A stretch of DNA of 32,004 nucleotides from an uncultured Porphyromonadaceae bacterium (GTDB lineage: Bacteria > Bacteroidota > Bacteroidia > Bacteroidales > Muribaculaceae), in the NCBI GenBank assembly GCA_947575235.1, contig CANPMT010000040.1, forward strand, positions 1 to 32,004, read 5' to 3'. Position numbers and translations under genes: made by a program. The first letter of the stretch is position 1; each line of letters begins with the position of its first letter. A model generated the notes under the pieces. It did no database searches, had not been told where the DNA came from, and worked only from the letters and a program-made list of their open reading frames with translations. Positions 1 through 6,690 of this stretch are shown in pieces.

Positions 1-56
1 TAAATAAGTAAATAAGTAAATAAGTAAATAAGTAAATAAGTAAATAAGTAAATAAA
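1..56. repeat. Octanucleotide tandem repeat (TAAATAAG)
   Basis: Six perfect head-to-tail copies of TAAATAAG (1-48) are followed by one variant copy ending in A instead of G (49-56). The array touches the left window edge, so the true copy number may be higher. It ends 7 bases before the ATG of the lipoprotein gene at 64. Because the unit is 8 bases long and contains TAA, it puts stop codons in all three plus-strand frames. It fills the 5' untranslated region, including the place where a ribosome binding site would be. Arrays like this change length by slippage, so a phase-variable expression switch is possible but is inference. Confidence 0.95.
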
Positions 57-63
57 TCTAAAA

Positions 64-680
64 ATGAAGAACAAGCTTTACCTTTTCATTGCTTTGGCGG
101 CAATAATGTTTTTGGCATCTTGCAGCCGGAGCATTAATGCCTATCGGGATGGAAGTGTGTGGTTCTGTGACGGCAGCACAGATGAATGGCCACCCAAGGA
201 GTACCATGAGATATACTATCTCAAAGGTGACACCGTAATTGCTAATAATAAGTATCTTAAATTATACCAGAAATATCTGTCAAAACCTGAACGTTACGTC
301 TGCAGTGTGAGAACAGAAAAAACAAAGTCTTTTACGTGCCTAAAGACCGCAAGTGGGAGCTGTTGATTTTTGACTATGGAATCAAACCTGGTGACACCAT
401 TAAAATTTTTAGTACTTGTCGTGGCTACTATACAGACGAATATCCAACTCCCATGGAAATTAAATGTCTTGGAAAAAGCTCCATGGAATCGTGCGGAAAT
501 ACATATGAAGTTATTACAATCGCAGAAGTAATAAGGGGAAAAGTGATGGATACCGGCAAATGGATTAAAGGTATTGGCTCTATTGTAGGTCCCATTACAA
601 ATGACTACATGCAATGTGCAGGTGGAGGTTCAAGTGCCAATGAACTAATGGTAGACGGTAAGATTGTATGGAAGCGGTGA
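64..680 (+). pseudogene. Frameshifted lipoprotein gene
   Basis: The first frame (64-366) encodes a lipoprotein signal peptide with lipobox LASC and Cys20, then about 70 residues. The second frame, -1 relative to it, continues through NKVFYVPKDRKWELL to a stop at 680. The frames join naturally at a run of six A (317-322). A seventh A would give one continuous protein of about 205 residues ending in VDGKIVWKR. The gene is therefore either recently broken by a one-base deletion, a homopolymer sequencing error, or read by ribosome slippage on the A run. I do not recognise the family; it resembles small uncharacterised Bacteroidales lipoproteins. The repeat array immediately upstream adds to the suspicion of variable expression. 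The GTG-started piece at 336-680 alone would lack a signal peptide and is unlikely to be a separate gene. Confidence 0.75.
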
Positions 681-809
681 GATTTTCAGTCCGGATCCTG
701 ACCCAAATCCGGCAACCAGACTTGAACAGCATGGCTTTGTGAGGGGATAACTGATGATTGGCCCTTTTTAAATTTTCATGAAACATTTTTCAATTACACT
801 CTTTCCCCC

Positions 810-853
810 TTGCTTATATTGATTTAAAGCACTATCTTTGCACCAAACTGGTG
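810..853 (+). promoter_or_regulatory. Promoter of the nucleotidyltransferase gene
   Basis: TATCTTTG at 833-840 matches the Bacteroidota -7 consensus TAnnTTTG. TTG at 810-812 lies 20 bases upstream, the usual -33 spacing. Just downstream, CACCA-AAC-TGGTG (841-853) forms a small inverted repeat near the expected transcription start, which could be an operator. The rest of the 681-903 gap holds nothing else I can support. Confidence 0.55.
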
Positions 854-903
854 TCTAAAAGATTTTGTCCGCCATATTTTTGACAAAGATAAAATTCTGA
901 TTT

Positions 904-1197
904 ATGCAAAACTGTAATGAATGCATATCTATACTCTCTGAGAATGCCCATCGTCTTCAAACAGAATTCGGGGTCACTTCACTATCTATATTCGGCTCAA
1001 TCGCCCGTGGAGACAATACACCTGACAGCGACGTGGACATTCTTGTTGATATGCCTCCTAAGATTTTTCTCATGAGTGCTTTAAAAGATTTTCTCGAAAC
1101 GCTCCTGCATTCTTCAGTCGACCTGATTCGTAGACACTCTCATCTCTCAAATAAATTCCTAAATCAAATATCACGAGATGCAATCACAATATTCTGA
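904..1197 (+). CDS. Minimal nucleotidyltransferase (MNT-type) domain protein
   Basis: This 97-residue protein is a single nucleotidyltransferase-fold domain. The signature is intact: GSIARG at residues 31-36 and the metal-binding pair D43/D45 in SDVDILVD. Length and C-terminus match stand-alone MNT proteins, which typically act as antitoxins that AMPylate a HEPN toxin encoded beside them. Here no HEPN gene is adjacent: upstream is a broken lipoprotein gene and downstream an unrelated lipoprotein. It may be an orphan antitoxin, or a partner may lie elsewhere. It has its own promoter about 65 bases upstream of the ATG. The fold assignment is firm; the biological role is not. Confidence 0.85.
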   Translation: MQNCNECISILSENAHRLQTEFGVTSLSIFGSIARGDNTPDSDVDILVDMPPKIFLMSALKDFLETLLHSSVDLIRRHSHLSNKFLNQISRDAITIF

Positions 1198-1210
1198 CTG
1201 CCGCTATCAA

Positions 1211-1227
1211 TTTACTAAAACAGTAAA
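1211..1227 (+). terminator. Weak AT hairpin after the nucleotidyltransferase gene
   Basis: TTTACT-AAAAC-AGTAAA forms a six-base-pair AT-rich stem in the 45-base gap before the next gene. There is no T tract after it, so it is at best a weak terminator and could equally be an operator for the lipoprotein gene at 1243. Confidence 0.25.
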
Positions 1228-1242
1228 GAATCAGCCTTCATC

Positions 1243-2208
1243 ATGACGATTTACCAGACTTCTTTCACACTCTCTATTTTCCGACGCACCATCGTATTGG
1301 CTATCTGCTTCGTCGCACTCACCCTGCTGCCGGCCTGCAACAGCGATATCTTTGTCGAGCCGGTGCAGAATGTCGAGAGCGAAATCACTATCGACGGCAA
1401 CGGCGGATTCCAATCCGTGGCTTACCAACGCTCAGGCTTGAACACAATAAGTTTCTATACCGAATCCGATTACCGCACATGGTATAGTTTCTACGACAAA
1501 GAAGGCGAGTATCTATATAACCCCGCCAACATCGACGACGTCGACAAAATCCTCTTCGGATCCCCTCGCTTCTTGCTCGAAATCCGTCCCGGTGAGGAGT
1601 ACGCAACTGTCACTGCGTTAGACAATACCTTCGACTATCCTATCGACATATACCTCTACCTCGACTATGCATACCTCTCCAAAACCATACGCATAACTGT
1701 CACTCCGGGCAACCCGCTCAAAATTTCCTCCTTCGGGTATTCCATCAGTCCTGTCACAGGTCTGACAACACAGTCCGACATACCAATGCGGTTCAAGAAC
1801 ACTTCCCCAAATCCTGTGAAGATGACCATCTACCCATTTAAGGAATGTGAATCGAAAATACATCTCTCCGCCGATGAAGCCTGGGCCTCCGAAATTACCG
1901 ACTGGATTCCTGTGCCGGTGTATCGCAACGGTGAATGGCATCTGTCTGACACCAACCTCGTGAAAACCCGCCTGGAGGGAACAACCGGGTTCTATTCTGA
2001 AGCTACCGATGTTGATGAAGCTGCCGTTGTCGAGATTCCGGCAAATTCTACCGTAAGTGTACTTAAGACAACCACCTACGCTATTTTCAAGGCTGACTTC
2101 AGCGCACATTGTGCCCTCCCCAATTCAGGCACCTCAACTCCTGTATGGGGTAAATGCACCATCCACCAACCTATTGATTATAACATCGAGGTGATATGCG
2201 AAGACTGA
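1243..2208 (+). CDS. Lipoprotein of unknown function
   Basis: A 321-residue predicted lipoprotein. The N-terminus has two arginines (14-15), a hydrophobic stretch and the lipobox LPAC with Cys32, so it should be exported and lipid-anchored. The mature part is rich in Tyr, Ser, Thr and Pro with alternating hydrophobic residues, suggesting beta-sandwich folds, but I do not recognise a family. Its last 13 bases overlap the start of the PagL-like barrel gene, so the two are very likely co-translated. A partner role with that outer-membrane protein is plausible but inferred. The start was chosen because it gives a complete lipoprotein signal. Confidence 0.8.
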   Translation: MTIYQTSFTLSIFRRTIVLAICFVALTLLPACNSDIFVEPVQNVESEITIDGNGGFQSVAYQRSGLNTISFYTESDYRTWYSFYDKEGEYLYNPANIDDVDKILFGSPRFLLEIRPGEEYATVTALDNTFDYPIDIYLYLDYAYLSKTIRITVTPGNPLKISSFGYSISPVTGLTTQSDIPMRFKNTSPNPVKMTIYPFKECESKIHLSADEAWASEITDWIPVPVYRNGEWHLSDTNLVKTRLEGTTGFYSEATDVDEAAVVEIPANSTVSVLKTTTYAIFKADFSAHCALPNSGTSTPVWGKCTIHQPIDYNIEVICED

Positions 2209-3380
2209 TCTATCTCCTTCTTACTATCCTTCTGTCGGCATCGGCAACGGCCTCCGACTCTATACCCTCCGGCTTCTCCCGGCCTTTGGAGTGGAGAATC
2301 GGCGCGGAGGTGGCTCCGGCTTACGTGCCGGGCACTAACCGGTTTCTCGAAGGTATCAACCCTCTCGACAAATTCGTGCGTAATAATCTCGCGGCCTCGC
2401 TCAGGGCTGACTTCAGTTTCAGCCCTGATTCGCGCGAGGGCATCCTATACCGGGGGCTATACCAGGGTATAGGTGTGGGGATGCAATCTTTCTTCTCGCA
2501 ATCCCTGCTTGGCACCCCTGTCACCGCCTACGTGTATCAAGGTGCCCCGATAGCAAGCCTCTCTGAGAGACTGTGGTTAGGATATGAATGGAAATTCGGC
2601 GCGGCCTTCGGATGGAAACATTATCATGAGGAGAATGCCCCGGATAATTCTGTAGTGAGCACTGATGTCACAGCCATGATGGCGCTCGGCTTTAAACTGC
2701 ATTATGCTATATCCGACAGATGGAATCTATCGTTCGGTGTGGAAGGACAGCATTTCTCCAATGGCAACACCTCCTGGCCGAATGCCGGAATAAATTCCAT
2801 CGGTGCCTCTATCGGTATAGCCTACCTCCTCAACCCGGCTACCCGGACACGCCCAACTACCCCGGCTCTCGGAGAGGAGACCGACCATGGAAGATGGCTT
2901 TATGACATTGTGGCATATGGAGCATGGCGCAAACGTGAGGTGTTTGTAGGGGAGCCGGCAGAGCCGGAGCTCTGTCCGGGTAAATTCGCAATCGCCGGAC
3001 TGCAGTTCTCACCCCTGCGGAGTCTCAACAGATATGTGGCGGTGGGCCCGGCGCTCGACCTGCAATGGGATGAAGGAGCCGGACTATCCCCCTATTGGGT
3101 GGATGGCACAACGGGGGATTTTCTCCTCTTCTACCGTCCACCATTCGGGAAACAGCTGAGCATCGGAGTCTCGGCCCACGCTGAACTGACTATGCCGATT
3201 TTCTCGGTCAATGCCGGACTGGGTTACGACATCCTCTCACCTGTCGGCAACGAGCGTTTCTACCAGTCGCTTACCCTGAAGACTTTCGTTACCCGCAACA
3301 TATTCCTTAACGTCGGCTACCGCCTGAGCAATTTCAAGACTCCGCAAAACCTGATATTGGGCGTCGGCATACGACTCTGA
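2196..3380 (+). CDS. PagL-like acyloxyacyl hydrolase family outer-membrane barrel
   Basis: A 394-residue protein with a cleavable signal peptide (about residues 1-19) and many amphipathic beta strands. Residues 186-190 read HFSNG, the lipid A 3-O-deacylase (PagL) signature with catalytic His186 and Ser188. In characterised PagL a Glu follows 12 residues after the Ser; here the matching segment PNAGIN has Asn200 instead. The protein is about twice PagL length. The second half ends in YRLSNFKTPQNLILGVGI, which resembles the first-half signature region but has Arg in place of the His, as if a barrel had been duplicated and one copy had lost its site. Activity on lipid A is therefore uncertain. 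It overlaps the lipoprotein gene by 13 bases and is the last gene of that pair. Confidence 0.7.
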   Translation: MRRLIYLLLTILLSASATASDSIPSGFSRPLEWRIGAEVAPAYVPGTNRFLEGINPLDKFVRNNLAASLRADFSFSPDSREGILYRGLYQGIGVGMQSFFSQSLLGTPVTAYVYQGAPIASLSERLWLGYEWKFGAAFGWKHYHEENAPDNSVVSTDVTAMMALGFKLHYAISDRWNLSFGVEGQHFSNGNTSWPNAGINSIGASIGIAYLLNPATRTRPTTPALGEETDHGRWLYDIVAYGAWRKREVFVGEPAEPELCPGKFAIAGLQFSPLRSLNRYVAVGPALDLQWDEGAGLSPYWVDGTTGDFLLFYRPPFGKQLSIGVSAHAELTMPIFSVNAGLGYDILSPVGNERFYQSLTLKTFVTRNIFLNVGYRLSNFKTPQNLILGVGIRL

Positions 3381-3386
3381 AAACTC

Positions 3387-3409
3387 AGGTAAAATTCATC
3401 TTTTTACCT
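3387..3409 (+). terminator. AT-rich inverted repeat after the PagL-like gene
   Basis: AGGTAAAA (3387-3394) and TTTTACCT (3402-3409) form an 8-bp stem with a 7-base loop, starting 7 bases after the stop codon. The T run sits inside the stem, so termination strength is doubtful. Confidence 0.35.
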
Positions 3410-3411
3410 AA

Positions 3412-3428
3412 AATGAGACATTCTCATT
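3412..3428. promoter_or_regulatory. Palindromic operator candidate upstream of kdgK
   Basis: AATGAGA-CAT-TCTCATT is a perfect 7+3+7 inverted repeat. Its centre is about 50 bases upstream of the kdgK -7 box, a position typical of an activator site. No regulator gene is adjacent, so the binder is unknown. Confidence 0.4.
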
Positions 3429-3471
3429 CAGTATTTAGCCAAGTTTAAACGTACATAATAGAAGAATGCAG

Positions 3472-3479
3472 TAACTTTG
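3472..3479 (+). promoter_or_regulatory. kdgK-eda promoter -7 box
   Basis: TAACTTTG matches the Bacteroidota -7 consensus. No good TTTG -33 box is found at 19-21 bases upstream, which fits a promoter that needs an activator. The leader to the kdgK ATG is about 80 bases. Confidence 0.5.
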
Positions 3480-3566
3480 CACTGTCAAATGGGGCTCCCT
3501 TCCGTTCAGCTCCGGCTGACAACCTAAAAATAATCTTAACCTAACAGATAAATAACCTTATAACAC

Positions 3567-4589
3567 ATGAGCAAGATAGTGACTCTCGGAGAGATCATGT
3601 TGCGTCTCTCACCTTTCGCTAACGACCGTTTCATACAGTCTGACACATTCCGGGTAATCTGGGGTGGCGGCGAGGCCAACGTGGCTGTGAGCTGCGCCAA
3701 CTATGGACATCAGGCTTATTTCGTTTCCAAACTTCCCGAGCATGAGATTGGCCAGGCTGCTGTAAACGCTCTCCGCCGTTATGGCGTCGACACCTCTTTC
3801 ATTGCACGTGGCGGCGACCGCGTGGGTATATATTATTGCGAGACCGGAGCTTCGATGCGCCCTTCCAAGGTGATATATGACCGTGCCGGCTCTGCCATCG
3901 CCGAGGCCGACCCCTCTGATTTCGATTTCGACAAGATAATGGAGGGTGCCGACTGGTTTCACTGGAGCGGCATAACCCCGGCCATAAGCGACAAGGCTGC
4001 CGAACTCACCCGTCTTGCATGCGAGGCTGCAAAACGTCACGGAGTGACGGTGAGCGTCGACCTCAACTTCCGCAAGAAACTCTGGACAAAGGAGAAGGCT
4101 CAGTCTGTGATGCGTCCGCTGATGCAGTATGTGGATGTCTGCATCGGAAATGAGGAGGATGCCGAGCTGTGTCTCGGTTTCAAACCTGACGCTGATGTGG
4201 AGGGTGGCGACACCAATGCCGAGGGCTACAAGAATATCTTCCGCGAGATGGCCCGCGAATTCGGGTTCAAGTATGTCGTGTCGACTCTGCGCGAGAGCTA
4301 CTCCGCCACCCACAACGGATGGAAGGGTATGATTTACGACGGCAATGAGTTCTACGAGTCAAAACGTTATGACATCAATCCGATTGTCGACCGCGTCGGT
4401 GGCGGCGACTCCTTCTCGGGCGGTCTGATACATGGTCTGCTCACGATGCCCACCCAGGGTGAGGCTCTCGAGTTCGCCGTGGCAGCCTCAGCTCTCAAAC
4501 AGACTATTCCGGGCGACTTCAACCTCGTGACCGAGGCTGAGGTGAAAGCTCTTGCCGGAGGCAGCGCCAACGGACGTGTGCAGCGCTGA
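3567..4589 (+). CDS. kdgK: 2-dehydro-3-deoxygluconate kinase (PfkB family)
   Basis: A 340-residue PfkB-family sugar kinase that should phosphorylate 2-keto-3-deoxygluconate to KDPG with ATP in the cytosol. The N-terminus has the family's substrate-binding WGGGEANVAV segment (about residues 32-41). The C-terminal signature DRVGGGDSFSGG carries the catalytic base Asp281 in the anion-hole loop. Length is normal. The KDPG aldolase gene follows 44 bases downstream, which strongly supports KDG over other PfkB substrates: together they turn KDG from uronates or pectin-type sugars into pyruvate and glyceraldehyde 3-phosphate. No uronate isomerase or oxidoreductase genes are in the window. Confidence 0.92.
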   Translation: MSKIVTLGEIMLRLSPFANDRFIQSDTFRVIWGGGEANVAVSCANYGHQAYFVSKLPEHEIGQAAVNALRRYGVDTSFIARGGDRVGIYYCETGASMRPSKVIYDRAGSAIAEADPSDFDFDKIMEGADWFHWSGITPAISDKAAELTRLACEAAKRHGVTVSVDLNFRKKLWTKEKAQSVMRPLMQYVDVCIGNEEDAELCLGFKPDADVEGGDTNAEGYKNIFREMAREFGFKYVVSTLRESYSATHNGWKGMIYDGNEFYESKRYDINPIVDRVGGGDSFSGGLIHGLLTMPTQGEALEFAVAASALKQTIPGDFNLVTEAEVKALAGGSANGRVQR

Positions 4590-4633
4590 TTCCGGCCAAC
4601 CTGATATAACCCTATTCAAGACTCAATAACAAT

Positions 4634-5293
4634 ATGGCAAGAAATAATAAACTCTCCGTGCTCAACAAGATGGCCGCAGTGCCTGTGGTGCCTGTATTCT
4701 ATAACAATAATGCTGAAGTGGCGAAAGCTGTGGTGAAAGCATGCTATGACGGCGGTATCCGTCTTTTCGAGTTCACCAATCGTGGCGACTTCGCCCATGA
4801 GGTCTTCGCTGAAGTTTCCAAATTTGTGGCTGAGGAATGCCCGGAGATGGCTCTCGGTGTCGGCTCTGTGGTTGAACCCGCCACAGCGGCCCTCTATATG
4901 CAGTTGGGCGCCGATTTCGTAGTGGGCCCCCTCTTCAATCCGGAAGTGGCCAAGGTGTGCAACCGCCGTGGTGTGCCCTACATTCCCGGCTGCGGAAGTG
5001 TGAGCGAGGTAGGTTTCGCCCAGGAGGCGGGATGCGATGTCTGCAAGCTCTTCCCGGGTGATGTGCTTGGGCCGAAGATGGTGAAAGGGCTTCTCGCACC
5101 TATGCCATGGTCTAAGATCATGGTCACCGGTGGCGTCGAGCCATCTGAGGAGAATCTCTCCGGTTGGTTCAAGGCCGGTGTCTTTGCCGTGGGTATGGGT
5201 TCCAAGCTCTTCCCGGCCAACGTAATCGCGGCTGCCGACTGGAAATGGATCTCCGACAAATGCCGTGAGGCGATCGGATTCTGTCGCAGATAA
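4634..5293 (+). CDS. eda: KDPG/KHG aldolase
   Basis: A 219-residue class I aldolase that cleaves 2-keto-3-deoxy-6-phosphogluconate to pyruvate and glyceraldehyde 3-phosphate, and usually also 4-hydroxy-2-oxoglutarate. The Schiff-base lysine is Lys138 in CKLFPGD, and the proton-transfer Glu46 sits in FEFTNRG, both in the places expected for the family. The phosphate-binding [11 protein letters not shown] loop is present near the C-terminus. It is the second gene of an operon with kdgK and ends at a strong bidirectional hairpin. Confidence 0.95.
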   Translation: MARNNKLSVLNKMAAVPVVPVFYNNNAEVAKAVVKACYDGGIRLFEFTNRGDFAHEVFAEVSKFVAEECPEMALGVGSVVEPATAALYMQLGADFVVGPLFNPEVAKVCNRRGVPYIPGCGSVSEVGFAQEAGCDVCKLFPGDVLGPKMVKGLLAPMPWSKIMVTGGVEPSEENLSGWFKAGVFAVGMGSKLFPANVIAAADWKWISDKCREAIGFCRR

Positions 5294-5323
5294 TCCCTCA
5301 CTCCGGTAAATCTTAATGGATTA

Positions 5324-5367
5324 AAACAGATAGGGTGATACGTTTGAACGTATCACCCTATCTGTTT
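5324..5367. terminator. Bidirectional terminator between eda and the RND operon
   Basis: A perfect 21-bp inverted repeat (5324-5344 and 5347-5367) with only two unpaired bases at its centre, flanked by A-rich sequence on the left and T-rich on the right. It lies between two converging transcription units and can serve both. Confidence 0.85.
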
Positions 5368-5382
5368 ATATGCGGTCCGCTT

Positions 5383-6690
5383 TCAGATAGTTGCCGTGGC
5401 CCGCTGGTAATCTATCACATATATCCGCAACTGCGTCTGGGCCTCGATCAGATTCGACCGTGAGGTATGCCACTGGCTCTGGGCATCGAGCATATCGGTG
5501 AGCGTACACATACCTAACCTGTAGCTCTGGGTCGTCTCATCGAGCGAGGCCTGGGCCTGTTTCATAGCCACCTCGGCCGACCTCAGCAGACCCTCACCTG
5601 TCACAACGTTCGATATGGCCTGCTGCACCTCAAGATTGAGCATGCGTCGGTTGTAGTCGAGCGAAAGACGGGCATTCTCGACATCTATCTTGGCGGCCCT
5701 GACCTTCTTCACACCCTCACCCCAGTGAAAGATGGGCACCTGCAGCGAGAGCATTATATTGAAGCCGTTGTCGTGGATATTCTGCGACATCGGCACGTAG
5801 CTTCCGTCGGGAGCCTGCGTCATACCCTTTATCTTCATATTGCCGTAGGCTGTCCAGCCTGCCGATGCTCCAAGCGTGGGGAGATAGTCAGCCCTGGTAA
5901 TCTTGACCTGCTCCTCCTTGATTCTGATATCCGCATCAAGAAGCTGCATCTCGGGACGGTCGTTCAGATTATAATCACCCAATCCAGCTGGAATCTCCAC
6001 AGGCACACTCTCATCTGCGGGAGTAATGGGTGTGGCATCATCTATATTGAGAAGGGCACAAAGCGACATACGGCAAAGGTCGGCGCCACTCTCCACCTGA
6101 GCCAACTGATACTCCACCTGCGACCGACGGGCCTCCACACGGAGAAGGTCGTTACGCTTGGCCATGCCGGCATCTACAGCGGTCTTTGTGCGCGCATAGG
6201 CGGTGTCAACGAGTGCCTTGTAACTCTTCATCATCTCCACCTTCTCAAGCACCGCCACGTAGGTCCAGTAAGAGGTCTCGGCGTCGGCCTTCAGTTTGTC
6301 ATATGTGAGACGTCGTTGCTCGGCGGCGGCTATCTTCCCTATCGAGGCCATCTTGTTGGCCGCCACAATACGCCCACCGGCATATATTGGCTGGGTTATG
6401 CTCAGTCCTGCCATATACACCCCGCGCATCTGGAGCGTCATACCCATATCCTCATATTTGGAGTCGGGCAGACTCCAGGCAAGCACACCGTTGCCGCTGA
6501 GATTCGGCAGATAGGCCGTATGGGCAACCTCCTTCTGCAGACGTGCCTGTTCAACCGAATTATCGGCCGATTTTAGGTTTTCAGAAGCCTTGACCGCCAT
6601 CTCCACGCAACTCTTCACATCGAGTGTCAGAGCCTGGGCGGCGGCCGCCGTTGTCAGCACGGCAGCCGCAAGTATATATTTCTTAAGCAT
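5383..6690 (-). CDS. TolC-family outer-membrane efflux channel (RND operon)
   Basis: A 435-residue TolC-family protein with an N-terminal signal peptide ending near AAAAQA. It has the two-fold helical-barrel repeat of outer-membrane efflux proteins: long heptad-rich helices (VEQARLQKEVAHTAYLPNL early, and the related VENARLSLDYNRRMLNLEVQQA in the second half) separated by strand regions such as AGLSITQPIYAGG and MLSLQVPIFHWGEG. It should form the outer-membrane exit duct for the RND pump encoded just upstream. Its start overlaps the end of the pump gene by 8 bases, so translation is coupled. No lipobox is seen. Confidence 0.93.
   Translation of the reverse strand: MLKKYILAAAVLTTAAAAQALTLDVKSCVEMAVKASENLKSADNSVEQARLQKEVAHTAYLPNLSGNGVLAWSLPDSKYEDMGMTLQMRGVYMAGLSITQPIYAGGRIVAANKMASIGKIAAAEQRRLTYDKLKADAETSYWTYVAVLEKVEMMKSYKALVDTAYARTKTAVDAGMAKRNDLLRVEARRSQVEYQLAQVESGADLCRMSLCALLNIDDATPITPADESVPVEIPAGLGDYNLNDRPEMQLLDADIRIKEEQVKITRADYLPTLGASAGWTAYGNMKIKGMTQAPDGSYVPMSQNIHDNGFNIMLSLQVPIFHWGEGVKKVRAAKIDVENARLSLDYNRRMLNLEVQQAISNVVTGEGLLRSAEVAMKQAQASLDETTQSYRLGMCTLTDMLDAQSQWHTSRSNLIEAQTQLRIYVIDYQRATATI

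Noticed and set aside
1..56. CRISPR-like direct repeats
   Set aside because: The unit is only 8 bases with no spacers; it is a simple tandem repeat.
317..323. Programmed -1 frameshift signal
   Set aside because: The A run is slippery, but the heptamer is out of the required codon phase and no downstream stimulatory hairpin or pseudoknot was seen; mutation or error is simpler.
904..2208. MNT-HEPN toxin-antitoxin pair
   Set aside because: The following gene is a lipoprotein with a signal peptide, not a HEPN protein.
3609..4313. 234-residue minus-strand frame
   Set aside because: Opposite kdgK in a GC-rich region; no motif.
5725..6576. 283-residue plus-strand frame
   Set aside because: It lies wholly opposite the TolC-family gene and is His/Leu-rich, the pattern of an antisense shadow.
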